A stretch of DNA of 64,000 bases from Tepidicaulis sp002389665 (GTDB taxonomy: Bacteria; Pseudomonadota; Alphaproteobacteria; Parvibaculales; Parvibaculaceae): NCBI RefSeq assembly GCF_965222285.1, contig NZ_OZ244942.1:992001-1056000 (forward strand). Reading direction: 5' to 3'. The notes under the pieces were generated by a model. That model ran no database searches. It was not told where the DNA came from and saw only the letters and a program-made list of their open reading frames with translations. How positions within the stretch are numbered: position 1 is the stretch's first letter; each line of letters starts with the position of its first letter. Positions 8,421 through 16,644 of the stretch are shown here, one piece after another. The position numbers and the translations under genes are program-made.

Positions 8421-9322
8421 GCGGTAAGCACCAGGACGATGAGCCCTGCGACAATAAGCAGAGTGCCCGTCACTTCCTGCCGGTTGCTCTTTTCCTTGAA
8501 GATGAACCAGGAGGCGGCAAAGGTGAAAACAAGCTCGATCTGCCCGAGCGCTTTCACGTAAGCAGCATTTTCCAGCGTCATGGCCGAAAACCAGCCGATG
8601 GAGCCGAGCGCCCCGGCAAGCCCGGTGAGCGCGCCCCATTTCCAGTTGCGTAGCGCCGCGGCAAGCTGTCCCCGCTCGCGCCAGAAAAGCCAGCCCGTCA
8701 TGATCAGCGTTTGAATACCGAGCACATAGCAAAGCGTGATGGCGGCGGGCACCGCAAAGCCTTCCATCCCGAGTGAGAGGGAAGCGGCGCGGTAGGAGAC
8801 GGAGGCAACGCCGAAGGCCGCCCCGCAGGCAAGGCCGGTGAGCGCAACTTTTTCCTTGAAGGAGCGCAGTACTCGCCCAAACGAAATGGAGCTATGCCCG
8901 AGCGAGAGAAAGAGAACCCCTGCCATGCTGATGAGAATGGCAAGCCCCGCGCCGGGCGTAATGGCATCCCCCAGCACCACGAAACCGATCAGCGCGGTTT
9001 GTACCGTTTCGGTTTTCGAATAGGCGGTGCCGACGGCAAAGACCCGGTACTGAAAAAGCGAGACGAGAAAAAACGTGCCGAGTATTTGCCCGATGCCGCC
9101 GACAAGCCCGTAGATGAAAAAGGAAAGGCCGGGCGCGGGCAGGGCGCTTTGCGAGCTTTGCAGCAGGACCCAGAGGTAAAGCGCGGCGATGGGCAGCCCG
9201 TAAAGAAAACGCACATAGGTCGCACCGCCGACGCTGAGCGCGCCGGTGAGGTGCTTTTGCAGAACCGAGCGCAGATTCTGCATGAAAGCAGCCGCAACCG
9301 TGATGGGGATCCAAAGCGGCAA
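8417..9322 (-). CDS. EamA/DMT-superfamily transporter
   Basis: A 301-residue inner-membrane protein with about ten hydrophobic segments in two related halves, the drug/metabolite transporter architecture. The second half repeats the EamA pattern (GALTGLAGALGSIGWFSAMT, then IELVFTFAASWFIFKEKSNR). Substrates of this family are metabolites or small toxic compounds and are not predictable here. The gene ends in a four-base convergent overlap with the TauD-type gene and lies 33 bp downstream of the serine hydrolase gene at 9356-10597, so the two may be cotranscribed. Confidence 0.9.
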   Translation of the reverse strand: MPLWIPITVAAAFMQNLRSVLQKHLTGALSVGGATYVRFLYGLPIAALYLWVLLQSSQSALPAPGLSFFIYGLVGGIGQILGTFFLVSLFQYRVFAVGTAYSKTETVQTALIGFVVLGDAITPGAGLAILISMAGVLFLSLGHSSISFGRVLRSFKEKVALTGLACGAAFGVASVSYRAASLSLGMEGFAVPAAITLCYVLGIQTLIMTGWLFWRERGQLAAALRNWKWGALTGLAGALGSIGWFSAMTLENAAYVKALGQIELVFTFAASWFIFKEKSNRQEVTGTLLIVAGLIVLVLTA

Positions 9323-9355
9323 GGGAAACGTCCTTGATGCGGGAAAGAGGTTTCC

Positions 9356-10597
9356 CTAGTCGGTGAGCGCGCCGTAAACGAGCTGCTGGAATTGCGGGCG
9401 CAGCGGATAGGCCCGGGAGGGCATGAGCTGGGTCATGAAAATCCCGATCAGTTCTTCATCCGGGTCGATCCAAAAATAAGTCGAGGCAAGCCCGCCCCAG
9501 CTATAAGAACCCGGCGAGACCGGCATCGCCGCTTCCGCCATATCCATGATGATGGAAAAGCCGAGGCCGAAACCCGCCCCGTCCATGCCCGTCTCGGAGA
9601 AGGCGGACTGGTCCATGTCCTTCATGCTTTGCCCGCCGGGCAGATGGTTGAGGGTCATGAAGTCGATCGTCTTGGGCGAAGCGATGCGCACCCCGTCGAG
9701 CTCACCGCCATTGAGCAACATCTGGCAGAAGCGGAAATAATCGGTGGCGGTGGAGACGAGCCCGCCGCCGCCGGAGAGGAATTTTTGCGGACGCGCATAG
9801 GTGCTGGTCTTGTCCGCCGGATCGGCAAGGCGCACTTCCTTCGTCTTCGGGTCTTTTTCGTAATTGGCGGCAAAGCGGGCGAGCTTTTCCTCGGGCACCG
9901 AAAAGCCCGTGTCATGCATGCCGAGCGGATCGAAAATCCGTTCTTTCAAAAAGACATCGAGCGGTTTGCCGGAAATCACTTCCACAAGCCGGCCGCACAC
10001 ATCCGTCGACATGGAATAGTTCCAGTGCTCGCCGGGTGAAAAGAGAAGGGGAATATCGGCGATCTTTTCCACCATTTCTTCCAGTGTGATGCCGTCCGTT
10101 GCAGCGCCCGCAAGCCCGGCTTTGCGGTACAGCGCATCCACCGGATGGGCATACATGAAGCCGTAGGTGAGCCCGGATGTGTGGGTAAGAAGATCGCGGA
10201 TCGTCATGGCCCGTTTCAACGGCTTCGTCGTGAAGCTCTCCCGGTCGCCTTCATCGAAAACGCGCAGCCGCTCGAAGGCGGGCAGGTACCGCGCCACTTC
10301 ATGGGTGATCTGAAAGCGGCCCTCCTCATGCAGCAGCATCAGGGCAAGGCTGGTGATCGGCTTCGTCATCGAATAGATGCGGAAGATCGTGTCTTTTTCC
10401 ACCGGCGTGCCGTTTTCCCGGTCGCGCAGACCCACCGTTTCGAAATGGGCGATCTTGCCTTGCCGGGCTATGAGGGTGGAGAAACCGGAAAACTTTTGCC
10501 GGTCCACATAATGTTTGAAGAAGGCGGGAATGCGCGCCAGCCGCTCGCTCGAAAGTCCGAGTTCTTCCGGCGTCGTGAATTCTCCTGCATGCGTCAT
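9356..10597 (-). CDS. serine hydrolase, beta-lactamase/EstB (family VIII esterase) fold
   Basis: A 413-residue class C beta-lactamase-like hydrolase. The nucleophile motif is Ser76-Met-Thr-Lys79 in FRIYSMTKPITSLALM, and the second motif is Tyr194 in GEHWNYSMSTDVCGRLVEV. A third typical block is LLTHTSGLTYGFMYAHPVD. No signal peptide is visible, so it is probably cytoplasmic, as family VIII esterases are. Likely substrates are carboxylic esters or lactones. It is followed by EamA on the same strand. A second, only distantly similar serine hydrolase lies at 11022. Confidence 0.9.
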   Translation of the reverse strand: MTHAGEFTTPEELGLSSERLARIPAFFKHYVDRQKFSGFSTLIARQGKIAHFETVGLRDRENGTPVEKDTIFRIYSMTKPITSLALMLLHEEGRFQITHEVARYLPAFERLRVFDEGDRESFTTKPLKRAMTIRDLLTHTSGLTYGFMYAHPVDALYRKAGLAGAATDGITLEEMVEKIADIPLLFSPGEHWNYSMSTDVCGRLVEVISGKPLDVFLKERIFDPLGMHDTGFSVPEEKLARFAANYEKDPKTKEVRLADPADKTSTYARPQKFLSGGGGLVSTATDYFRFCQMLLNGGELDGVRIASPKTIDFMTLNHLPGGQSMKDMDQSAFSETGMDGAGFGLGFSIIMDMAEAAMPVSPGSYSWGGLASTYFWIDPDEELIGIFMTQLMPSRAYPLRPQFQQLVYGALTD

Positions 10598-10626
10598 CGC
10601 ATCCTCCCTCTTTGTTTCTTTAGCCC

Positions 10627-10941
10627 TTAGCGGGCCTCATTGTCATTGGGCCGGAAGGGAATGCGCGGCGCCAAAAGCCGCATCAGTTCCTGCGTATCGC
10701 GGGCGCTGGCCGCGATGATGCGCGTGCCGCATTCAAGATCGACGGCATCCCATCCTTGCGGGGTCTTTTCCAGGCGGAAGCTCGGCTGGGCATAGCCGCA
10801 GCGGAAGAGATAGGCTTCCGGTTCTCCGGTCGCGTCGGGCTCGAAAAAGACATCGAAGATCGTGCCCGCCACGGCCTCTTTCAGCCGCACCTGGTCGTGA
10901 TTCGTAATGCGTTCCGCGGGAAACCGGACAACCGATCCCAT
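10627..10941 (-). CDS. conserved hypothetical protein, 104 aa
   Basis: Unrecognised small soluble protein. The start at 10941 was chosen because GGGAGGAG lies five bases upstream; the ATG at 10962 lacks a site. The sequence is a mixed alpha/beta pattern beginning MGSVVRFPAERI, with YLFRCGYAQPSFRLEK and GTRIIAASARDTQELM, and no signal peptide or membrane segment. It lies between the two serine hydrolase genes on the same strand (29 bp to the next gene, 80 bp from the previous), so may share their transcript. No function proposed. Confidence 0.6.
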   Translation of the reverse strand: MGSVVRFPAERITNHDQVRLKEAVAGTIFDVFFEPDATGEPEAYLFRCGYAQPSFRLEKTPQGWDAVDLECGTRIIAASARDTQELMRLLAPRIPFRPNDNEAR

Positions 10942-11021
10942 CTGCTCCTCCCGTTTGGGCAAGCTTAGCGTGTTCCCCGGCGCGGTTCACCCCCTTATGG
11001 AGGCCTAGTTGCGGCCCATGC

Positions 11022-12092
11022 TTACTGGCGAAAAGCCTCCGTCACCGCGCCCAGCCATTTCTTGACGTTTTTCGACTGTTCACCCGGCGAACGGCCATGG
11101 CGCACGAAAACCATGTCGAGATCGGGGACGATCAGCGTGAACTGCCCTTCAAAGCCATTGGCCGAGAAACTTCCCGGCCCGCCCATGCCGAGCCACCAAT
11201 GGGCGCCGTAAGGCCCTTCTTCCTCGAAAGCTTTCGGGGTCTGCGCGGTGGGGGTGCGGGCATAATCCACCCAGCCCTCGGGCAGCACCTGCCGGCCGTC
11301 CCAAGCGCCGCCGCGCAAGTAAAGCAGGCCGAATTTGGCAAAATCCCGCGCTTCGGCGTAGCAGAAAGACGAACCGATAAAGGTGCCCGCCGCATCGAAT
11401 TTCGGCATGACGTTTTTCATGCCGATGACATCGAACAGCTCCTTGCGCATGAAGGCTTCGAATTCGGCGCCTTTTTTGCCCGCCGCCTCCGCCGCGCAGC
11501 GCGCCACGATATTGCTGGTGCCGCTGGAGTAAGACCAGAAGTGATCCGGCGCATAAGCGGCAGGAAAAGAAGCGGCGAAACGCGCCACGTCGTCCTTGCC
11601 GCTGCCCCAGAGCATTTCGATCACATCTGAAGGGTTATCCGGCTCATAATCTTCACGGAAGGCAAGCCCGCTCGACATGCGCAAAAGCTGATCGAGCGTA
11701 ATGGCGGCGCGCGGATCGCCCTCCGGCCATTCCGGCGCTTTCACCGGCTCGTGAATATCGACCTTGCCTTCCCGCACCAGAATGCCGATCAGCGCCTGGG
11801 TAATGCTTTTCGCCATGGACCAGGATTTATAAGTGTCATGCGGCCCGAACCCTTCGGCATATTTCTCGAAGATCAGCTTGCCGCCTTGAACGGCAAGAAA
11901 AGCATGGGTCTCGCCGAGATCGTCCGGCTGGGAGAAGGCTTTGGCGACCAGCTCGTCGAATCCCTTCCGGTCCATCTGGCGCGGCATCTCGCCGAGCGGC
12001 CAGGTTTCGGTCGGCCAAGGCGTACCTTCCGGCTGCCGGGGCAGGGCAGGTAAAGGAAGATCGGGGGTGATAAGCCGGTCGTGAGATGTCAT
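11022..12092 (-). CDS. serine hydrolase, 6-aminohexanoate-dimer hydrolase-like (beta-lactamase fold)
   Basis: A 356-residue hydrolase. Nucleophile motif Ser92-Met-Ala-Lys95 in TYKSWSMAKSITQALIG; second motif Tyr188 in FWSYSSGTSNIVARC, the Y-S-S-G pattern typical of the NylB-like group; third block LLRMSSGLAFREDYEPDN. No signal peptide. The family includes amide and ester hydrolases active on nylon oligomers, but most members act on unknown esters. The start is the ATG at 12092; the reading frame stays open far upstream, antisense to the glycosidase, but that extension is not coding. It is divergent from the glycosidase across an 18-bp palindrome. Confidence 0.88.
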   Translation of the reverse strand: MTSHDRLITPDLPLPALPRQPEGTPWPTETWPLGEMPRQMDRKGFDELVAKAFSQPDDLGETHAFLAVQGGKLIFEKYAEGFGPHDTYKSWSMAKSITQALIGILVREGKVDIHEPVKAPEWPEGDPRAAITLDQLLRMSSGLAFREDYEPDNPSDVIEMLWGSGKDDVARFAASFPAAYAPDHFWSYSSGTSNIVARCAAEAAGKKGAEFEAFMRKELFDVIGMKNVMPKFDAAGTFIGSSFCYAEARDFAKFGLLYLRGGAWDGRQVLPEGWVDYARTPTAQTPKAFEEEGPYGAHWWLGMGGPGSFSANGFEGQFTLIVPDLDMVFVRHGRSPGEQSKNVKKWLGAVTEAFRQ

Positions 12093-12121
12093 GAAACTGA
12101 ACCTTGCGCTTGATCCCGTGT

Positions 12122-12139
12122 TTGCTGACTGGTCAGCAA
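12122..12139. promoter_or_regulatory. 18-bp palindromic operator in a divergent promoter
   Basis: TTGCTGAC, two central bases, GTCAGCAA: perfect 8-bp arms in the 93-bp interval between the serine hydrolase (start 12092) and the glycosidase (start 12186). The size, spacing and GAC..GTC arm ends suit a TetR-family repressor. The site could control both genes together. Confidence 0.65.
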
Positions 12140-12185
12140 GACTGATATTGCTAGGATAAGCATAACAGGAAAGCAAAGGGAGGCC

Positions 12186-14174
12186 ATGCCGGTGCCGAAA
12201 ACCAAGCCGATGCCGAAAATCACCATCGATGGCTCGAAATTCAGAGACGAAAAAGGGCGGATGGTGATTCTGCGGGGCGTCAATCTCGGCGGCGACTGCA
12301 AGGTTCCCTTTCCCGATGGCGGCACGCACCGGCCGACGGATTTTTCCGATCACCGCACCGTTTCCTTCACCGGCCGGCCTTTTCCGCTGGAGGAGGCGGA
12401 TGAGCATTTCTCCCGCCTGAAAGCTTGGGGCTTTAATTGCCTGCGTCTGCTGACGACCTGGGAAGCAGTGGAGCATGAAGGGCCGGGCAAATACGACACC
12501 GCCTATCTCGATTATTATACCGAGCTTTGCCGGCTGGCCGGTGATTATGAGTTCTATGTCTTTGTGGATTTTCACCAGGACGTCTGGAGCCGGATGACAG
12601 GCGGGGACGGCGCGCCGGGCTGGCTCTTTGAAAAAGTCGGCCTCGATTTCACGAAGTTCCACGAGGCGGGCGCCGCCCATGTCATGCAATACAAGTATGA
12701 CTATGCGCGCGGCGGTCGGCAGGAAGAAAACTACCCGACCATGACCTGGTCGCAGAATTACCGCCTGCCCGCGAACGGCATCATGTGGACGCTGTTCTTT
12801 GCCGGGCGCGACTTTACGCCGGACTTTATGATCGAAGGCCAGAACGTTCAGGACTATATGCAGTCGCATTATCTGGGCGCGATGCGCGAGGTCGCGCGCC
12901 GCCTTGCGGACATGCCTCATGTCATGGGCTTCGATACGCTGAACGAGCCGGGCACCGGCTTTATCGGCGAGCCCGTGAGCTACCGCCATACCGGCCCGAG
13001 CGAGGTCAATCCGCGGATCGCCGCGCCCGGTCCTGCCTGGTCCGTGCTCGATTGCCTGGCCGTGGCGCGCGGGGTGACGCGCTCCATTCCGCAGCTTGAG
13101 TTTTCGCTCGAGGAAATGAAATCCGTCGTCACCCATGAGAAAACGGAAAACCCGAACGGAGTTTCCATCTGGCTCGAAGGTCAGGGCTGCCCCTTCGAGG
13201 CGGCGGGCGTTTACAGCTTGGAGGGCGGCGAGCTTAAAGTCGCCGATGAAGATTATTTCCGCAAAGTGAAGGGCACACCCGTCACCGTCGAAGACACTTA
13301 TATGGCGCCTTTCTTCAAGAAGGTGGCCGAAACCGTGCAATCGATCCGCGAAGACTGGCTGGTCTTTGCCGAGCTCGATCCTTTCACCGGGCTTCTCGGC
13401 GGCGCCTTTCCGGAAGAAACGCCGGAAGGCACGGTCAATGCCTCGCACTGGTATGACATCGTCACGCTTTCTTCCAAGACCTTCATGTATCCGACCTCCG
13501 TCAATCCTTTTTCCGGCAAGGTGCTGGAAGGGCGCGAGGCGATCGAAGAACATTACGCCAAGCAGCTGTCGCGCATTCGCGACACCGCCCGCACCTTAAA
13601 CGGCGGCAAAGGCGCGCCGACGCTGATCGGCGAATGCGGCATTCCTTTCGATCTCGATGGCGGGGCAGCTTATGAGGCGTTCCGCGCAGGGGACCATTCC
13701 CAAAAGCCGTGGGAAAAGCACATCATGGCGCTCGACTTTCTTTATAACGCGCTCGATGCGCTGCATCTTTCCTCGGCGCAGTGGAACTATACCGCCTCCA
13801 ACAGCAACGATCTGGCGGTGGGCGATGGCTGGAACCAGGAAGACCTGTCGATCTGGAGCCGCGATCAGCAGGTGGACAGCCAGAACATCCATTCGGGCGG
13901 GCGGGCGCTGCACGGTTTCGTGCGCCCTTATGCCAAGGCCATTGCCGGCACGCTGCAGGAGATTTCTTTCGAGCGGGAAAGCCGCCACTTCGAGATGACC
14001 TATGAGGCGGCGGGCAATGAGGCGACGGAGGTTTTCCTACCTGCCGTGCAATATCCCGAAGGCGCGAACCTGACCGTGGATGGGGGCGAGGCGACCTATA
14101 ATGGTCACACGCAAATGCTGGCTATCACGGCGCTGAAAGACGGGCCGGTGACGATCACCATCACCCCGCGCTGA
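12186..14174 (+). CDS. glycoside hydrolase family 5 (GH5_12-like: steryl-glucosidase/endoglycoceramidase type)
   Basis: A 662-residue TIM-barrel glycosidase. Strand 1 reads ILRGVNLGGDCKVPFPDGG; the acid/base is Glu254 in GFDTLNEPGTGF and the nucleophile Glu483 in LIGECGIPFDLDGG. The block FHQDVWSRMTGGDGAPGW (from residue 129) is characteristic of subfamily GH5_12, known from fungal ergosteryl-beta-glucosidase and EGCrP glucocerebrosidases. A beta-rich C-terminal domain of about 90 residues follows. No signal peptide, so cytoplasmic, as for the fungal enzymes. The start at 12186 is two bases after GGAGG; GTG at 12192 fits the spacing better. It ends four bases from the convergent IclR gene. 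Confidence 0.85.
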   Translation: MPVPKTKPMPKITIDGSKFRDEKGRMVILRGVNLGGDCKVPFPDGGTHRPTDFSDHRTVSFTGRPFPLEEADEHFSRLKAWGFNCLRLLTTWEAVEHEGPGKYDTAYLDYYTELCRLAGDYEFYVFVDFHQDVWSRMTGGDGAPGWLFEKVGLDFTKFHEAGAAHVMQYKYDYARGGRQEENYPTMTWSQNYRLPANGIMWTLFFAGRDFTPDFMIEGQNVQDYMQSHYLGAMREVARRLADMPHVMGFDTLNEPGTGFIGEPVSYRHTGPSEVNPRIAAPGPAWSVLDCLAVARGVTRSIPQLEFSLEEMKSVVTHEKTENPNGVSIWLEGQGCPFEAAGVYSLEGGELKVADEDYFRKVKGTPVTVEDTYMAPFFKKVAETVQSIREDWLVFAELDPFTGLLGGAFPEETPEGTVNASHWYDIVTLSSKTFMYPTSVNPFSGKVLEGREAIEEHYAKQLSRIRDTARTLNGGKGAPTLIGECGIPFDLDGGAAYEAFRAGDHSQKPWEKHIMALDFLYNALDALHLSSAQWNYTASNSNDLAVGDGWNQEDLSIWSRDQQVDSQNIHSGGRALHGFVRPYAKAIAGTLQEISFERESRHFEMTYEAAGNEATEVFLPAVQYPEGANLTVDGGEATYNGHTQMLAITALKDGPVTITITPR

Positions 14175-14178
14175 GGCT

Positions 14179-15012
14179 TCAGGCGGCAGCGGCGATCTGT
14201 TTCGCCATTTCGTGCAAGGGTGCGGCATAGCGGGTGGCCGCTTCCTGCTCGCTCATGGCGCTGTCGTAAAACCGCAAAGTGATCGCGGCAAGAACGGCAT
14301 CGCCTTTCATGATCGGCACGGCAATACCGTTCGCCGTTTCCCCCGGCACCGTCGCCATGGTGGCATAACCTTTGGCATGAATTTCCGAGATCAGCCGGGC
14401 GATGAAATTCTTGTCCTTCGCTTCCCGGTCCGCCGCATGGCCCGATTGGCGCAGGAGACGCAGCAGCACGTCGCGCTCGTCTTTCGGGCAATAAGCAAGA
14501 TAGGCGCGCCCGAGCGCCGCCTGCAAAACGGGAATGCGGTTCGGGCGCTTGACATCCGCGTCATAGCTGAAAGGGCTGAGCCCTTGCGTGCCGTAATGCA
14601 CATGCATGCGCGCGCCTTCGAGCGTCGCAATTGCCACAGGCCATTTATGGATGCGGGTAAAGGCATCCATGTAGGGCCGGGCCACTTCCACCACATGATG
14701 GTCGAAACGGAAGCCGCGCGCGAGCTGTAGCACTTCCTGCGTCAGCCTGTAGCCGTGGCGGCGGGACAATTGCTCCACATAGCCCGCCGCGATCAGCGTT
14801 TGCAGAAGGCGCACCAGGGTCGGCTTGGGGAGGCCCGTGCGCTCATGCAGAAAGGCGAGGGAGGCCGGGTTCTTTTCATTCAGGACACGCAATATATCGA
14901 GCGCCCGCAGAACTGGCTGCACCGCGCTCTCGCCGGTCTGGAGCGCTGGCGCGGTGTCCGAGGCCGGCTGGGCGGCGGTTTGAAAAGCCTTGTTCTGTGC
15001 GGGTTTCGGCAT
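14179..15012 (-). CDS. IclR-family transcriptional regulator
   Basis: A 277-residue regulator. Residues about 30-95 form the winged helix-turn-helix (ALDILRVLNEKNPASLAFLH, TGLPKPTLVRLLQTLIAAGY). The C-terminal effector domain contains NRIPVLQAALGRAYLAYCP and MATVPGETANGIAVPIM. The start at 15012 is favoured over the ATG at 15054 because the longer version would place an IclR-type operator inside the coding region. It faces the TauD-type dioxygenase at 15145, which it probably controls together with itself. Confidence 0.93.
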   Translation of the reverse strand: MPKPAQNKAFQTAAQPASDTAPALQTGESAVQPVLRALDILRVLNEKNPASLAFLHERTGLPKPTLVRLLQTLIAAGYVEQLSRRHGYRLTQEVLQLARGFRFDHHVVEVARPYMDAFTRIHKWPVAIATLEGARMHVHYGTQGLSPFSYDADVKRPNRIPVLQAALGRAYLAYCPKDERDVLLRLLRQSGHAADREAKDKNFIARLISEIHAKGYATMATVPGETANGIAVPIMKGDAVLAAITLRFYDSAMSEQEAATRYAAPLHEMAKQIAAAA

Positions 15013-15026
15013 GGGTGCGATTCTCA

Positions 15027-15045
15027 AATTCCGTGTTGCGGAATT
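15027..15045. promoter_or_regulatory. IclR-type operator
   Basis: AATTCCG, five-base spacer, CGGAATT: a perfect 7-bp inverted repeat 14 bp upstream of the IclR start and 100 bp upstream of the divergent dioxygenase. The ATTCCG..CGGAAT pattern is that of known IclR-family binding sites. Confidence 0.75.
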
Positions 15046-15144
15046 CTGCCACAAAAGCGCTGCAGGCCCAAGCCGGCGCTCCTAGCCTTTTCTCAAGCCG
15101 CGGGAACAGCGGCACGGGAGGAAAGCGATCTGGAGGAGATGCTG

Positions 15145-16026
15145 ATGAACGTGCAGGTACTGGACGGGCAATTGCCCGGCAAATCCATCGAAATTGGCGA
15201 AGGCTTCACGCTGGAGCCCATGACCCCGGCCATCGGCGCGGTTGTGCGCGGGGTGGATATGGGCAAGGTGCCCTCCGGCAAGACGAAAGACGCGCTGCGC
15301 GCCGCGCTGCTCGACTGGAAGGTGTTGTTCTTCCGCGATCAGGATGTCTCGACCGAAGCCCATATCGAATTTGCCCGCGCCTTTGGCGAGCTCGAAGTGC
15401 ATCCCTTCGCCCCCCATAAGGAAGGCTATCCGGAAATCCTCGCCATCACCCATGACAAGGACCGGCCGGGCAAGGAAAACAAATGGCATTCGGATGTGAC
15501 CTGGCGCGAATGCCCCTCGCTCGGCTCCATCCTGCGCGCCATCGACGTGCCGCCGGTGGGCGGCGACACGCTCTTTTCGGACATGTATGCCGCTTACGAT
15601 GGGCTGAGCGATGAGGTGAAAGAGAAGATCGAAGGCAAGACCGCCATCCACGATTTTGCGCATTTCCGCGTCATGATGAAAAAGCGCGGGGCGAGCGATG
15701 CGGAAATCGAGGAGATGAACAAGAAATACCCGATGGTTGAACATCCGGTGGTGCGCACGCATCCGGAAACGAAGCGCAAGGGCCTTTACGTCAATGTCGC
15801 TTTCACCCAGTACATCAAGGGCATGGAGCGGGCCGAGTCCGACGCGCTGCTGCAGCATCTTTATGCGCAAGCCGCCATTCCGGAATATCAGTGCCGCTTC
15901 CGCTGGGAGAAAAATTCTGTCGCCTTCTGGGACAACCGCGCCTGCCAGCATTACGCCGCGTCCGATTATTGGCCGGCCGTGCGCCGCATGGAGCGGGTGA
16001 CGATTATCGGCGACAGGCCTTTTTAA
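15145..16026 (+). CDS. TauD/TfdA-family Fe(II)/2-oxoglutarate dioxygenase
   Basis: A 293-residue dioxygenase. The start at 15145 lies eight bases after GGAGG; the long upstream frame runs through the IclR gene and is not coding. Facial triad: His115 and Asp117 in NKWHSDVTWRECPSLGS, and His269 in WDNRACQHYAASDYWP, with Arg280 for 2-oxoglutarate. It is more similar to TfdA/taurine dioxygenases of the alkylsulfatase and aryloxy groups than its paralogue at 7566. It is probably induced through the divergent IclR regulator. Substrate unknown. Confidence 0.93.
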   Translation: MNVQVLDGQLPGKSIEIGEGFTLEPMTPAIGAVVRGVDMGKVPSGKTKDALRAALLDWKVLFFRDQDVSTEAHIEFARAFGELEVHPFAPHKEGYPEILAITHDKDRPGKENKWHSDVTWRECPSLGSILRAIDVPPVGGDTLFSDMYAAYDGLSDEVKEKIEGKTAIHDFAHFRVMMKKRGASDAEIEEMNKKYPMVEHPVVRTHPETKRKGLYVNVAFTQYIKGMERAESDALLQHLYAQAAIPEYQCRFRWEKNSVAFWDNRACQHYAASDYWPAVRRMERVTIIGDRPF

Positions 16027-16068
16027 CCCGCGCGGCCCTAAAGGGCGGCGCATTAAACGGAAAAAGCG

Positions 16069-16644
16069 ATGAAGAAGTTTATTTTCTGGGCGAGCGCCGC
16101 CATCGCGGCGCTTGTCCTGGGGGCGGGCAGCACGGCCTTGATCCTGAAATCGAACACGCTGACAGGCGGTGTGCGCTCAGGCAGCTGGGGCACGAACCTT
16201 GCCATCGGCTCGGAAGAGGCAGGGCTTTATACCCGCGCTATCGTGGCCGTTTACGGTCTCCTCGCGCTCAGCAAGGAAGAGACGATCTATTACACGGCGG
16301 GCACCGATGACAGCGGTGCGCCGCTTTCGGGCGATTGCACCTATAGGCTCGAGGGCAAAGACCTCGATGCGCGCTGGTGGAGCATCACCGCCTATGGGCC
16401 GGACAGCTTTTTGATGGATACCGGCGCCGATCATTATTCGGTGAGCCAGACAAGCATTGCAAAAGAGTCCGATGGCAGCTTTACCGTCCGTGTCTCCGCC
16501 AAACCTCAGGAAGGCAATTGGCTGCCGGTCAAGGCAGGCCAGAGCTTCGACGTAATGGCCCGTTTCTATAATCCCGGCCCTGCCATTTACGAGAGCCCGG
16601 AAACCGCGCCGCTTCCCGCCATCGTCAAGGAGACATGCGAATGA
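16069..16644 (+). CDS. DUF1214 domain protein, membrane-anchored
   Basis: A 191-residue protein with an N-terminal signal anchor (residues 3-24) and an extracytoplasmic DUF1214 domain. The typical blocks are GTNLAIGSEEAGLYTRA, LALSKEETIYYTAGTDDSG and ARWWSITAYGPDSFL, ending near Cys190. In many bacteria DUF1214 is the C-terminal half of a DUF1254-DUF1214 protein; here the halves are separate genes, this one first, overlapping the DUF1254 gene by an ATGA. Function unknown. The paralogous pair at 58667-59802 has the same gene order. It lies 42 bp after the dioxygenase, so may be cotranscribed with it. Confidence 0.85.
   Translation: MKKFIFWASAAIAALVLGAGSTALILKSNTLTGGVRSGSWGTNLAIGSEEAGLYTRAIVAVYGLLALSKEETIYYTAGTDDSGAPLSGDCTYRLEGKDLDARWWSITAYGPDSFLMDTGADHYSVSQTSIAKESDGSFTVRVSAKPQEGNWLPVKAGQSFDVMARFYNPGPAIYESPETAPLPAIVKETCE

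Noticed and set aside
12093..13553. Long open frame (843 codons in total with the serine hydrolase) antisense to the GH5 gene
   Set aside because: The upstream 487 codons are the reverse complement of a well supported glycosidase. They show no domain, and the hydrolase has its own ATG at 12092.
16028..16050. Small hairpin (GCCC/GGGC) between dioxygenase and DUF1214 genes
   Set aside because: Four-bp stem without T-run; too weak to call a terminator.
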